Positions 7,315-14,959 of a stretch of 19,770 nucleotides of DNA are shown here, in pieces. The first letter of the stretch is position 1, and each line of letters begins with the position of its first letter. The DNA is from an uncultured Lachnospiraceae bacterium (GTDB lineage: Bacteria > Bacillota > Clostridia > Lachnospirales > Lachnospiraceae): the NCBI GenBank assembly GCA_910588865.1, contig CAJUSJ010000073.1, positions 1-19,770 of the forward strand, in the 5' to 3' direction. The position numbers and the translations under genes are program-made. Below the pieces are notes generated by a model, which saw only the letters and a list, made by a program, of their open reading frames with translations, had not been told where the DNA came from and did no database searches.

Positions 7315-8733
7315 CTAATCTAAGTCCTGCCCGTTGGAGGCAATGACTTTCTTGTACCAGTCAAAGGATTTCTTCTTTCTTCTCTCAAGAGTTCCCTTGC
7401 CGGCATCATCCCTGTCCACATAGATAAAGCCGTACCGTTTGCTCATCTCTCCCGTGGAAGCGGCTACCAGGTCAATACAGCCCCAGGTGGTGTAGCCCAT
7501 AAGCTCCACGCCGTCGTCAATGGCGTCTCCCATGGCCTTAATGTGTTCTCTTAAGTAAGCGATGCGGTAATCATCATCAATGGAGCCATCCTCCCCGACC
7601 ACATCCTTCGCGCCCAGGCCGTTTTCCACAATGAACAATGGCTTCTGGTAGCGGTCGTACATGGCGTTCATGGTGATCCGAAGGCCCAGGGGATCAATCT
7701 GCCAGCCCCACTCGCTGGCCTTAAGATAGGGATTCTTCACAGACTTAAACAAATTGCCGTCCGCGGAAGACACTGACGGGTCAGCGCTGGCGCAGCGGGA
7801 CGAATAGTAGCTGAAGGAAACAAAGTCCACCGTGTTCTCTCTCAGCACCTCCAGGTCTCCTTCCCGGATATCCAGAACCACGTTCTTCTCCTTAAACACC
7901 CTTTTACTGTAGGAAGGATAATATCCTCTGGCCTGGACATCAATGAACATCAGGTTCTCCCTGTCCTTGTTCATGGCCAGCCATACATCCTCCGGGTTGC
8001 AGCTGTAGGGATAGAACTGGCCTCCTGCCATCATGCAGCCGATCTTATTGTCCGGATTCACCTCATGTCCGATCTTGGTGGCAAGGGCGCTGGCTACCAG
8101 TTCATGGTGAGCTCCCTGGTAGATGGCCTGATCCCGGTTCTCCCCCGGCTTAAAGCACAGCCCCGCGCCGGAAAACGGGGAGTGAAGCATAACGTTGATC
8201 TCATTAAAGGTCAGCCAGTATTTTACCAGGCCGTCAAACCTCTCAAAGCACACCTTCGCGTACCTGGTAAAGCACTCAATCATCTCCCGGCTCTTCCAGG
8301 ATTCGTACTTTTTCACCAGCCCCATGGGAACATCAAAGTGGCACAAGGTCACCAGAGGTTCAATGCCGTACTTTTTGCACTCTTTAAACATGTCCGTGTA
8401 AAACCGGATCCCCGCCTCATTCGGCGTCTCCTCATCCCCGTTGGGGAAGATCCTGGCCCAGGCGATGCTGGTGCGGAAGCACTTAAATCCCATCTCCCCG
8501 AAGAGCCTGATATCCTCCTTGTAATGATGATAAAAGTCAATGGCGTCGTGGGACGGATAGTACTCCCCCTCCATCAACTCCACGGGATACATGTCGCCGA
8601 ACTTCACATAGGTCCTGTTCTTTCCATGAGGGATCATGTCAACCGTGGTCAGTCCCTTTCCATCCTCCAGGTAAGCCCCCTCTGCCTGATTGGCGGCAAT
8701 AGCCCCGCCCCACAAAAAATCTTTTGGAAACAT
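7315..8733 (-). CDS. GH1 6-phospho-beta-glucosidase
   Basis: A 472-residue glycoside hydrolase family 1 enzyme, expected to cleave 6-phospho-beta-glucosides (cellobiose, arbutin or salicin phosphates) made by PTS import. Acid/base Glu178 lies in TFNEIN and nucleophile Glu370 in FIVENGLGAKD. The C-terminal SKRYGFIYVD (Lys432, Tyr434, with Ser426 just before) matches the phosphate-binding loop of BglA-type enzymes, as opposed to plain beta-glucosidases. Length is typical. AGGAGG stands eight bases before ATG 8733 and a separate promoter lies upstream. No PTS permease or antiterminator is adjacent, so its substrate must be imported by a distant system. Confidence 0.9.
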   Translation of the reverse strand: MFPKDFLWGGAIAANQAEGAYLEDGKGLTTVDMIPHGKNRTYVKFGDMYPVELMEGEYYPSHDAIDFYHHYKEDIRLFGEMGFKCFRTSIAWARIFPNGDEETPNEAGIRFYTDMFKECKKYGIEPLVTLCHFDVPMGLVKKYESWKSREMIECFTRYAKVCFERFDGLVKYWLTFNEINVMLHSPFSGAGLCFKPGENRDQAIYQGAHHELVASALATKIGHEVNPDNKIGCMMAGGQFYPYSCNPEDVWLAMNKDRENLMFIDVQARGYYPSYSKRVFKEKNVVLDIREGDLEVLRENTVDFVSFSYYSSRCASADPSVSSADGNLFKSVKNPYLKASEWGWQIDPLGLRITMNAMYDRYQKPLFIVENGLGAKDVVGEDGSIDDDYRIAYLREHIKAMGDAIDDGVELMGYTTWGCIDLVAASTGEMSKRYGFIYVDRDDAGKGTLERRKKKSFDWYKKVIASNGQDLD

Positions 8734-8763
8734 CTCCTTTACCTCCTCTTATTTTCTGATACT

Positions 8764-8793
8764 ATCATACAACGGAAAGTGAAGCCGTGTCTA
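8764..8793 (-). promoter_or_regulatory. Promoter of the GH1 gene
   Basis: TAGACA (8793-8788), 18-base spacer, TATGAT (8769-8764), each 5 of 6 to consensus, about 30 bases before the GH1 start. Confidence 0.55.
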
Positions 8794-8821
8794 TCAATTT
8801 TTCTTCTTATGGATCACAAAC

Positions 8822-8833
8822 GTTACTGTTCAC
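8822..8833 (-). repeat. Copy of a dispersed GTGAACAGTAAC repeat
   Basis: On the minus strand, AACGCATGTGAACAGTAACG followed by TTTG matches the repeat at 14828-14858 apart from small gaps, with flanking GATCC/GGATC also shared. It lies between the GH13 terminator and the GH1 promoter. Confidence 0.5.
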
Positions 8834-8851
8834 ATGCGTTCACAGCAACTG

Positions 8852-8893
8852 GCAAAAATCCATGAAAATCGCCTGCGGCGATGGGATTTTTGC
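8852..8893 (-). terminator. Long hairpin, probable terminator of GH13
   Basis: GCAAAAATCC (8852-8861) and GGATTTTTGC (8884-8893) pair perfectly, enclosing a second stem ATCGCC/GGCGAT. It lies 25 bases beyond the GH13 stop. The distal arm supplies a T-run for leftward transcription. Confidence 0.6.
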
Positions 8894-8917
8894 TCTCTGG
8901 CTCAGTTTATCATACGG

Positions 8918-10609
8918 TCAGCGCGGCAAGCGCGCGGACCTACCTGAACAATAACTCACAAACGCCTCATAGGGACGCAGTTTTCCATCCAGGCTCCAGT
9001 CGTCAGCCCCGTAATTGGAGATCAGGCAGGTTCCCCCCGCATATTCCTCTGGCAGGGAAACCTTCGTTTCCTCCCTTGAGAAACTACACACCACCAGAAG
9101 CTTTTCTCCATTAAGAATCCTCTCGTAGGCAAACACTTCCTCGCTGTCCGGAAGCAGCAGCTTATATTCTCCGCTGACGATCACTGGATACTGCTTTCTG
9201 AGAGCGATCAGCTTCTGGTAATGATAGAACACGGAATCCGGGTCCTCCAGGGCGGCCCTGGCGTTGATCTCCCTGTAGTTGGGGTTCACCGGCATCCATG
9301 GGGTTCCGCTGGTAAACCCTGCCTGAGGGCTGTCGTCCCACTGCATGGGAGTCCTGGCGTTGTCCCGGCTCACTCTGGTAATGCAGGGCCAGAATTCCTG
9401 GTGGGACACCCTTCCGCTCTCACACCACTCCTGGTAGGCGTGGATGCTCTCAATATCATGGAAATCCTCCGGACCCGCGAAGGGGTAATTAGTCATGCCC
9501 AGCTCCTCCCCCTGATAAATGTAAGGGGTACCCTGCATCATGTGGAGACAGGTTGCCAGCATCTTGGCTGACCGGACCCGGTAAGGAGCCGTGTCGTCCC
9601 CGAACCTGGACACGGCCCTGGGCTGGTCGTGGTTATCCCAGAACAGGCTGTTCCACGCTTTTCCCGCAAGCTCTGTCTGCCATCTGGAGAGGATCTCCTT
9701 TAACTTGGTCAGGGGCATGGATTTGTCATTCCACTTGCCATATTTTCCGTGGACATCCACATGCTCAAACTGAAACACCATGTTCAGTTCCCCCTCATCG
9801 GTCCCCGCGTAACGGCAGGCCTGCTCCGTGGTTACCCCGGCTGTCTCCCCCACGGTCATAAGGTCATACTTTGACAGAACCTCCCGGTTCATCTCCTTCA
9901 AATACTGGTGAACCCTGGGCCCGTGGACACAGTAGGGAGCAAAATCCCCGTACAGCCCCTTCACCTCCCCGTCCGGCATATCCTCTGTCTTTGATATCAT
10001 GCTGATCACATCCATGCGGAAACCGTCAATGCCCTTTTTACACCACCAGTCCATCATGTCAAAGACCTCCCGGCGAACCCGGGGATTGTCCCAATTTAAA
10101 TCCGGCTGCTTTTTGGAAAACAGATGAAGGTAGTACTGCCCCCTCTCCCGGTCATATTCCCAGGCCGATCCCCCAAAACAGGCTCCCCAGTTGTTAGGTT
10201 CCCGGCCGTCCTCCTTCCCATCCCTCCAGATATAGTAATCCCCATAAGGGCCATCCTTCCCCTTACGGCTCTCCACAAACCACCGGTGTTCATCAGAGGT
10301 GTGATTCACTACCAGATCCATGACTATGCGGATTCCTCTCTCGTGGGCCTGAAAGAGAAGCTCATCAAAATCTTCCATGGTTCCAAATTCTTCCATGATC
10401 TCCTGATAATCGCTGATATCATACCCATTATCGTCATTGGGCGACCGATACACCGGAGACAGCCAGATCACGTCAATGCCAAGTTTTTTCAGATAATCCA
10501 GGCGGCTGGTAATGCCCCTCAAATCGCCGATCCCATCCCCGTTGCTGTCCATAAAGCTTCTGGGATAGATCTGATACACAACCGCTTCTTTCCACCACGG
10601 TTCACACAT
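8918..10609 (-). CDS. malL: GH13 oligo-1,6-glucosidase (alpha-glucosidase)
   Basis: A 563-residue family GH13 enzyme, probably subfamily 31, that hydrolyses isomaltose and related alpha-glucosides in the cytoplasm. Conserved regions are DLVVNH (98-103), GFRMDV with nucleophile Asp200, the acid Glu255 in TVGET, and DNHDQ with Asp328. The Val after the nucleophile is typical of alpha-1,6-acting members, where alpha-1,4 enzymes have Ala. ATG 10609 is preferred because AAAGGAGG precedes it at eight bases and the protein then begins at the usual WWKEAVVYQIYPRSF. An in-frame TTG at 10666 would overlap the previous gene. It starts 49 bases after the ADP-ribosylglycohydrolase stop, so is likely co-transcribed with it. 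No sugar transporter is nearby. Confidence 0.92.
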   Translation of the reverse strand: MCEPWWKEAVVYQIYPRSFMDSNGDGIGDLRGITSRLDYLKKLGIDVIWLSPVYRSPNDDNGYDISDYQEIMEEFGTMEDFDELLFQAHERGIRIVMDLVVNHTSDEHRWFVESRKGKDGPYGDYYIWRDGKEDGREPNNWGACFGGSAWEYDRERGQYYLHLFSKKQPDLNWDNPRVRREVFDMMDWWCKKGIDGFRMDVISMISKTEDMPDGEVKGLYGDFAPYCVHGPRVHQYLKEMNREVLSKYDLMTVGETAGVTTEQACRYAGTDEGELNMVFQFEHVDVHGKYGKWNDKSMPLTKLKEILSRWQTELAGKAWNSLFWDNHDQPRAVSRFGDDTAPYRVRSAKMLATCLHMMQGTPYIYQGEELGMTNYPFAGPEDFHDIESIHAYQEWCESGRVSHQEFWPCITRVSRDNARTPMQWDDSPQAGFTSGTPWMPVNPNYREINARAALEDPDSVFYHYQKLIALRKQYPVIVSGEYKLLLPDSEEVFAYERILNGEKLLVVCSFSREETKVSLPEEYAGGTCLISNYGADDWSLDGKLRPYEAFVSYCSGRSARLPR

Positions 10610-10658
10610 ATTCCTTGCCTCCTTTGTTTTCTCGTATCCATTTTCGCCCCATTTGTTT

Positions 10659-11489
10659 TCAGGCAAACAAACATTCCTCTATAAGCGGCTTATTTCTCAA
10701 GGTCTCTATCCACCTGGCCGGTATGGCCTCATACCCATAGAGGATCCCGGCCAGAGCCCCTGCCACGGCTCCCACGGTGTCCGTGTCATGCCCCAGGTTC
10801 ACAGCCTTAAGGACGCACTCCTCATAGCTTTTTGTAGTCGCCAGGGCCCATACCGCGGCCTCCAGGGTGTCCACCACATAGCCGGAGCTTTTAATGTCCT
10901 CCTCGGGAAGCTGGTGGATCACCGGCAGCCTCTCAAACACCTCCAGCCTGTCATCCGGCACACTCTCCCTCACCGCCTCTGTCACACTCATCCCGGCCAG
11001 AAGCTTTCGGGCAATGCCCACATAGATAACACAGGCTTCCTTTGAGATCAGATGGCCGTGGGTCAGCGCCGACACCTGCCGGATCTGCTCATCTGTGGCA
11101 TTGGGCACAAAAGCAAGAGGAATGATCCGCATCAGGGACCCATTTCCGTTGGAGGATATGTCCGTAAGCCCAAAGCCCTGGCTGATAGCCATGCTTGTGG
11201 TATTGCCAATGTCAAACATGACCCCGTCTGCTGTAAATTTTCCTTCCGACTCCCACGCCCGAAAGCACTCCATAATGTCAGAAAGATCAATTCCCCCTTT
11301 CCGCCTGATGCTGAAACAGGTGGCCAAAGTCATGCTGGTGTCGTCAGACCAGGTGCCCGGCGGCTGGTGGTATGTTCCATATCCTGTCATATCTGTCACC
11401 TGAAATGTCCCCCGGTAGGAAAATTCCACCGGAACCCCCAGGGCGTCAGCCACAGCCAGTCCATAGACAGCGTCTCTCAATGTCTTCAT
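10659..11489 (-). CDS. ADP-ribosylglycohydrolase (DraG/ARH family)
   Basis: A 276-residue all-helical hydrolase of the DraG/ARH family, which uses two Mg2+ to remove ADP-ribose from proteins or small molecules. The metal ligands are present in GTWSDDTSM (Asp49, Asp50) and, near the end, GHDTDTVGAVAGALAG (Asp235, Asp237), so it should be active. It has no signal peptide. ATG 11489 follows GAGGGGAGA at close range and lies only 18 bases after the VWA stop, which indicates co-transcription and probably translational coupling. Together with the macro protein it makes a small ADP-ribose-handling group. The true substrate (ADP-ribosyl-Arg, -Ser, or nucleic acid) cannot be read from the sequence. 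Confidence 0.9.
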   Translation of the reverse strand: MKTLRDAVYGLAVADALGVPVEFSYRGTFQVTDMTGYGTYHQPPGTWSDDTSMTLATCFSIRRKGGIDLSDIMECFRAWESEGKFTADGVMFDIGNTTSMAISQGFGLTDISSNGNGSLMRIIPLAFVPNATDEQIRQVSALTHGHLISKEACVIYVGIARKLLAGMSVTEAVRESVPDDRLEVFERLPVIHQLPEEDIKSSGYVVDTLEAAVWALATTKSYEECVLKAVNLGHDTDTVGAVAGALAGILYGYEAIPARWIETLRNKPLIEECLFA

Positions 11490-11507
11490 ACGTTCTCCCC
11501 TCTCAGT

Positions 11508-12188
11508 TTACTTTTTGTTTCCAAATATACCCTTGCGGCGCTTCTTGTAATCCCTCTCAATCTCCTCCTTCCACTCCCCGCCTATCCGGGCCGCTGTAGG
11601 CGCTGCCGTGCGCATCTGACAGATAGTCCTGCCCACCACCTCATAGTTGGTCTCAATGCCCTGACTGTCATTCTGGAATGTCACTGAACGGTCCTCGCTG
11701 ATCCCCAAAAGCCCCGCCTCCGCCACGGCATCCATATTCGCGCCCAGGAACAAAAATTCCCAACCATACTTGTCCCGCTCATGGCGGATCATGTCTTTAA
11801 TCTTCTCCCTGGAATACTGGCGGCTGGCATTTTCCAGTCCGTCTGTGGTGATCACAAAGATCACCTTCTCCGCTTTCTCCTGTTCCGGGAGATGCCTCTG
11901 GATCAGTGCCATGTCGTGGATCGTTTGGCCCACAGCGTCCAAAAGAGCCGTGCAGCCTCTCACATAGTACTGTTCCAATGTAAGCTCCCCCACCTGGTCT
12001 AAGGGAACCCGGTCATGGATCTTCTCGTACTGATCGTCAAAAAGGACTGTGGTGATGTTGGCCTCCCCCTCTTCCTTTTTCTGCCTGTCCATCATGCCGT
12101 TGTACCCGCCGATGGTGTCCTTCTCCAGACCTCTCATAGAACCGCTTCTGTCTAAAATAAAAACCAACTCTGTCAGATTTTTCTTCAT
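11508..12188 (-). CDS. VWA domain protein
   Basis: A 226-residue cytoplasmic protein that is almost entirely a von Willebrand factor A domain. The MIDAS metal site is complete: DRSGS (Asp13, Ser15, Ser17), Thr80 in GCTALLDAVG and Asp116 in TTDG. Such stand-alone domains bind partner proteins through a metal ion and resemble TerY-type proteins, but no Ter genes are seen. ATG 12188 is chosen because CGGAGG lies eight bases upstream; an ORF extension to 12242 lacks this. A TATAAA/TATACT-rich stretch 15-40 bases upstream may be its promoter. A basic tail (RDYKKRRKG) ends the protein. It sits between the macro and ADP-ribosylglycohydrolase genes, so a role in the same process is likely but unproven. 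Confidence 0.88.
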   Translation of the reverse strand: MKKNLTELVFILDRSGSMRGLEKDTIGGYNGMMDRQKKEEGEANITTVLFDDQYEKIHDRVPLDQVGELTLEQYYVRGCTALLDAVGQTIHDMALIQRHLPEQEKAEKVIFVITTDGLENASRQYSREKIKDMIRHERDKYGWEFLFLGANMDAVAEAGLLGISEDRSVTFQNDSQGIETNYEVVGRTICQMRTAAPTAARIGGEWKEEIERDYKKRRKGIFGNKK

Positions 12189-12245
12189 CACTGTTGCCTC
12201 CGATTTATTTATAATCCGAGTATAACAGGACCCAAAAATCATATG

Positions 12246-12262
12246 GTCGCTTTCAAAGCGAC
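12246..12262. repeat. 17-base perfect palindrome before the VWA gene
   Basis: GTCGCTTT-C-AAAGCGAC is perfectly symmetrical around one base. It lies between the macro stop and the VWA start, and leftward it is followed by a T-rich stretch (ATGATTTTT). It could end macro transcription or bind a regulator of the VWA operon. Confidence 0.45.
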
Positions 12263-12291
12263 AAATCTTCTCAGCCGGCAGCGAGACCCGC

Positions 12292-12319
12292 CCTCTGCCC
12301 GCCGTTTGCTGGCAGCAGG
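12292..12319. repeat. GC hairpin downstream of the macro gene
   Basis: CCTCTGCCCGCC, then GTTTG, then CTGGCAGCAGG can fold through CTGCC/GGCAG pairing. It shares its first 12 bases with the hairpin at 7265-7286. No T-run is present. Confidence 0.3.
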
Positions 12320-12363
12320 CTCCCTAAATTGCCCCATGAATAAACAGAGGCAAAAGCCCGCCC

Positions 12364-13842
12364 TCACGCGCTTCCCAGAACAGGCTGCTCATAAAGAAAC
12401 AGCATCTCATTGATCTCAAAAATATCATAGATCTGGTTTTCCAGGAAAAACCTTATGATCACATCAAAACGAGAGCTGTCAGACAGAGAATAACCCGCTG
12501 TCCTCAGAAGATCCCTGGTCTCGTCTAAAGAAAGCTCCAGGGCAATGGCAAAGGCTATGATGGTCTTCTTGTTGGGCGAATACTCCTTGTTGTTCCTGAT
12601 CTTTGAGAACAGCTTCCGGTCTATGTTAGCCTTGTGATACACCTCCGGGTCCGTCAGGCCCCTCTCGTCGATGAGCCTGATCAGCATCTGGGAAAATGTC
12701 TCCCCCATGTGGGTCATAATATCCTCAAGACGCCTTTTCTTCTCCTTGGAAGATAAAAACCGGGGAAGAATCGGGGCTCTCGGCGATTTCTCAGAAGCCT
12801 TCCGGTCACGTTCCTTTTTCCGCGGCGGAAATGAGGCAGGCGGAGGGGCCAGAGGCCCTCTGGACGAACCCGGCAGCGGCTCAGGCGGCCCTCCCGGCGA
12901 ACCCGGCGGCGGCACAGATGGTCTTCTGAACGAGCCTGGCAGCGGCTCTAACGGTCCTCCGGACGAACCTGACGGCGGAACCGGAGGCGCTAAGTTAGGC
13001 AGAGGCGGCGGACTGGGAACTCGTTCTTGTTCTTCTTCCGCGAAAGAAGGCAGGGGTGGGATCTTTGCTGTATCCTCAAGGTCCTGGCCAGGAAGGGGTT
13101 CTTCCTGATAGAGCAGAGGCGGAAGGCTTCCCGTATTCTCCAGGTCCTCCCCCGAGGTGCCCGTATCCTGCCCCTTCTTCTTTTTCCTGAACAGAGACAG
13201 CCAGGGAAACTTTTTCTTTTCTTTCTTTTTCCCAGCCAGAGACTTTTCCTGTCTTTGACTCCGCTGGCTCTGGGACAGATTTGTCGTACTATGGAAATCC
13301 TCGTTATTGTTTTCTACATAATGTTCATCTATGTATTCTTCTATGGATTTAAAAAGCTTTTGGCTTATGGCCAGGGATTTCCCATCATAGACCACCAGAT
13401 AGACAGTCATATCATGGAACTTAATATAATCCTTGATTGCCGACACCGCTATCCTCATGGCCCTGGTTTTGGGAAACCCGCAATTGCCTGACGACAAAAG
13501 AGGAAACGCTATGGACTCTAACCCTTTTTCCCTGGCAAGCGCCATGGATTCCATGTAGGTATTGTAAAGAATCCTGTCCTCTCCATAACCGCCGCCCTGC
13601 CACACCGGGCCCACCGCGTGGATAATATATCTGGCAGGAAGATCAAAGCCATCCGTGATCACCGCTTTTCCCTCATCGCAGCGGCCAATCCTTTGGCAAG
13701 CCTCCCGCAGCTTCTCCTTCCCAGCCGCCACATAGATTCCCCGGCTGGTGCCCCGGCCCTCCTCCAAGCTGGTGTTGGCGGGATTGACGATGGCGTCTGC
13801 CCGCACTTTCGTGATATCATCTCTTATCAGTAAAAATGGCAT
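12364..13842 (-). CDS. Macro domain protein with C-terminal HTH-like domain
   Basis: A 492-residue three-part protein. Residues 1-175 are a macro domain that binds or cleaves ADP-ribose: DAIVNPANTSL, GIYVAAG, YIIHAVGPVW and the phosphate loop PLLSSGNCGFPK are visible. The usual GGGVDGAIHRAAG is replaced by GRGTSRGIYVAAG, so catalysis is less certain. Residues 180-350 are a basic then proline-rich linker with an 11-residue tandem repeat. Residues 377-490 resemble a Lachnospiraceae helix-turn-helix-type domain (LIDERGLTDPEVYHKANIDR, KLFSKIRNN, LELSLDETRDLLRTAGYSLS), perhaps binding DNA. AAGGAG stands eight bases before ATG 13842. The Rpn gene ends 31 bases upstream, and VWA and ADP-ribosylglycohydrolase genes follow. 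A plausible role is sensing ADP-ribose and regulating neighbours; this is inference. Confidence 0.85.
   Translation of the reverse strand: MPFLLIRDDITKVRADAIVNPANTSLEEGRGTSRGIYVAAGKEKLREACQRIGRCDEGKAVITDGFDLPARYIIHAVGPVWQGGGYGEDRILYNTYMESMALAREKGLESIAFPLLSSGNCGFPKTRAMRIAVSAIKDYIKFHDMTVYLVVYDGKSLAISQKLFKSIEEYIDEHYVENNNEDFHSTTNLSQSQRSQRQEKSLAGKKKEKKKFPWLSLFRKKKKGQDTGTSGEDLENTGSLPPLLYQEEPLPGQDLEDTAKIPPLPSFAEEEQERVPSPPPLPNLAPPVPPSGSSGGPLEPLPGSFRRPSVPPPGSPGGPPEPLPGSSRGPLAPPPASFPPRKKERDRKASEKSPRAPILPRFLSSKEKKRRLEDIMTHMGETFSQMLIRLIDERGLTDPEVYHKANIDRKLFSKIRNNKEYSPNKKTIIAFAIALELSLDETRDLLRTAGYSLSDSSRFDVIIRFFLENQIYDIFEINEMLFLYEQPVLGSA
12833..12997 (-). repeat. 33-bp tandem repeats in the macro linker
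   Basis: Units begin at 12833 (degenerate), 12866, 12899, 12932 and 12965, exactly 33 bp apart, each starting GA(A/G)CC or a variant. They encode 11-residue Pro/Gly/Ser units such as GSPGGPPEPLP and GSSRGPLAPPP, giving a flexible linker likely to vary in copy number between strains. Confidence 0.85.
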
Positions 13843-13873
13843 TATATTTACTCCTTATAGCCTTCTCTCCATC

Positions 13874-14743
13874 CTATAAGACCTGTTTTCCATAGACGCT
13901 GAACTGCTCCACCGTCATCTTCGCGTACTCTGCCGCTTTTTTCAGTGACATGTCGCCCGATTTAACCATTTTCGCCAGTAACTCCATTTGCCCTTCTTCC
14001 CGGCCCTCCTCACGGCTTTCCTCTCTGATCATCCGCATGGTTTCAGCCTCATTATATTCTGTTATACACATATCCCTCACCTCCGCTCTGTGTCCGATCA
14101 AAAACATTCTAATCTCATACTCTTCCGGTATATCATCAATTGCCTTATCTACCGCTTTTTCTATATCCATCTCCGCCCCGCGATTCTCGCGGATCTGTTC
14201 CACCAGCCATGCGTACTCCATCAGAGGCCTGCACGCTTTCAGGATCTCCCGGTTCTGACCGTAATTGATATTGATCATCCGGACTCTCACCTCTATGTCT
14301 GCCCCCGCCCCCTCCTCACCTGGCTCAAACGCGTCGCTCAGTCTCAGAATCTCATCATCTTTCCCTTCTGTCCCATTATAGAATGTCACAAGCTTGGGGA
14401 CCGGAAGCCGCGCCACCTTCTTTCCATAGATGTTCAGCTTATTCCTCTGGATATATTTGTCATACAGCTTTCCCGCGTACATCAGCTGGCGCACCGGCAT
14501 GTTCGGATTGTAGGTGCTTTGCTGCTCATAAATATTCATTACCTGAAACAGGATAAAAGAGAGATCGTTCTTCATCCCCATGTAAACGGCATCTTCTATG
14601 GTTGTAAACCGAATGTCCTCGGAATTCGTGTAATTGGTATCATTCACCGCGTTATACAGACTCAGGGTCCACTCTTTATTGGACTCACTGCCAAAAAGGA
14701 AGCTGAACAGGCGGTCCTTGTACTCTCTGTTCACCGTTGGCAT
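13874..14743 (-). CDS. Rpn family PD-(D/E)XK nuclease/transposase-like protein
   Basis: A 289-residue second member of the Rpn/PDDEXK-transposase group, only distantly similar to the one at 875-1831. It opens with the usual YKDRLFSFLFG, has the nuclease-core segment MKNDLSFILFQVMNIYEQQ (Asp60, Glu72, Gln73 as likely active residues), and ends in EESREEGREEGQ and a helical tail like its paralogue. ATG 14743 is preceded by AAAGGAGA at eleven bases, with its own promoter. It lies between the intact macro gene and a dead copy of that gene's 5' end, so it appears to have arrived by, or caused, a local duplication. Function in DNA recombination is inferred from the family. Confidence 0.8.
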   Translation of the reverse strand: MPTVNREYKDRLFSFLFGSESNKEWTLSLYNAVNDTNYTNSEDIRFTTIEDAVYMGMKNDLSFILFQVMNIYEQQSTYNPNMPVRQLMYAGKLYDKYIQRNKLNIYGKKVARLPVPKLVTFYNGTEGKDDEILRLSDAFEPGEEGAGADIEVRVRMININYGQNREILKACRPLMEYAWLVEQIRENRGAEMDIEKAVDKAIDDIPEEYEIRMFLIGHRAEVRDMCITEYNEAETMRMIREESREEGREEGQMELLAKMVKSGDMSLKKAAEYAKMTVEQFSVYGKQVL

Positions 14744-14776
14744 TTCGATATGATCTCCTTTCTTGCTGTGCTTTTT

Positions 14777-14805
14777 ATTATATCATTATAGGGCCATATT
14801 TACAA
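14777..14805 (-). promoter_or_regulatory. Promoter of the second Rpn gene
   Basis: TTGTAA (14805-14800), 17-base spacer, TATAAT (14782-14777). A second TATAAT at 14790-14785 overlaps the spacer. It probably also feeds the macro gene by read-through. Confidence 0.65.
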
Positions 14806-14822
14806 GTGAGCCTCTGTCGGAT

Positions 14823-14858
14823 CACGCCAAACGCATGAGTGAACAGTAACGGCGTTTG
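14823..14858 (+). repeat. Hairpin-forming dispersed repeat, full copy
   Basis: CAAACGC (14828-14834) and GCGTTTG (14852-14858) enclose ATGAGTGAACAGTAACG. Related copies are at 8822 (inverted) and 1899-2050 (split). All lie in gaps between genes, as expected for a REP- or MITE-like short repeat. Confidence 0.55.
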
Positions 14859-14899
14859 CGCGTTGATTATGGATGAAAAGTCTATTGAGTTGGTGTACA

Positions 14900-14939
14900 A
14901 GTTATGTTAAGATAAAACAAAGCCTATCTTTACATAACT
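14900..14939. repeat. 15-bp near-perfect inverted repeat
   Basis: AGTTATGTTAAGATA (14900-14914) and TATCTTTACATAACT (14925-14939) pair at 14 of 15 positions around a 10-base loop. It is AT-rich and lies between the short repeat and the macro pseudogene. It may mark the edge of the inserted segment. Nothing else is seen in 14859-14959. Confidence 0.5.
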
Positions 14940-14959
14940 ATTTACTTTTTATAATCCAG

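Noticed and set aside
10610..10666. 57-base N-terminal extension of GH13 from TTG 10666
   Set aside because: It overlaps the ADP-ribosylglycohydrolase end and would bury the strong AAAGGAGG that serves ATG 10609.
12189..12242. 18-codon N-terminal extension of the VWA protein
   Set aside because: It would include the likely promoter elements, and CGGAGG is correctly spaced for ATG 12188.
12833..12997. Regularly spaced repeats that could suggest a CRISPR array
   Set aside because: The period is 33 bp without unique spacers, and the units translate to an in-frame Pro/Gly linker within the macro gene.
13988..14791. 267-codon rightward open frame opposite the second Rpn gene
   Set aside because: The opposite strand has clear family motifs, a promoter and a ribosome site; this frame is rich in His/Leu/Ile typical of an antisense shadow.
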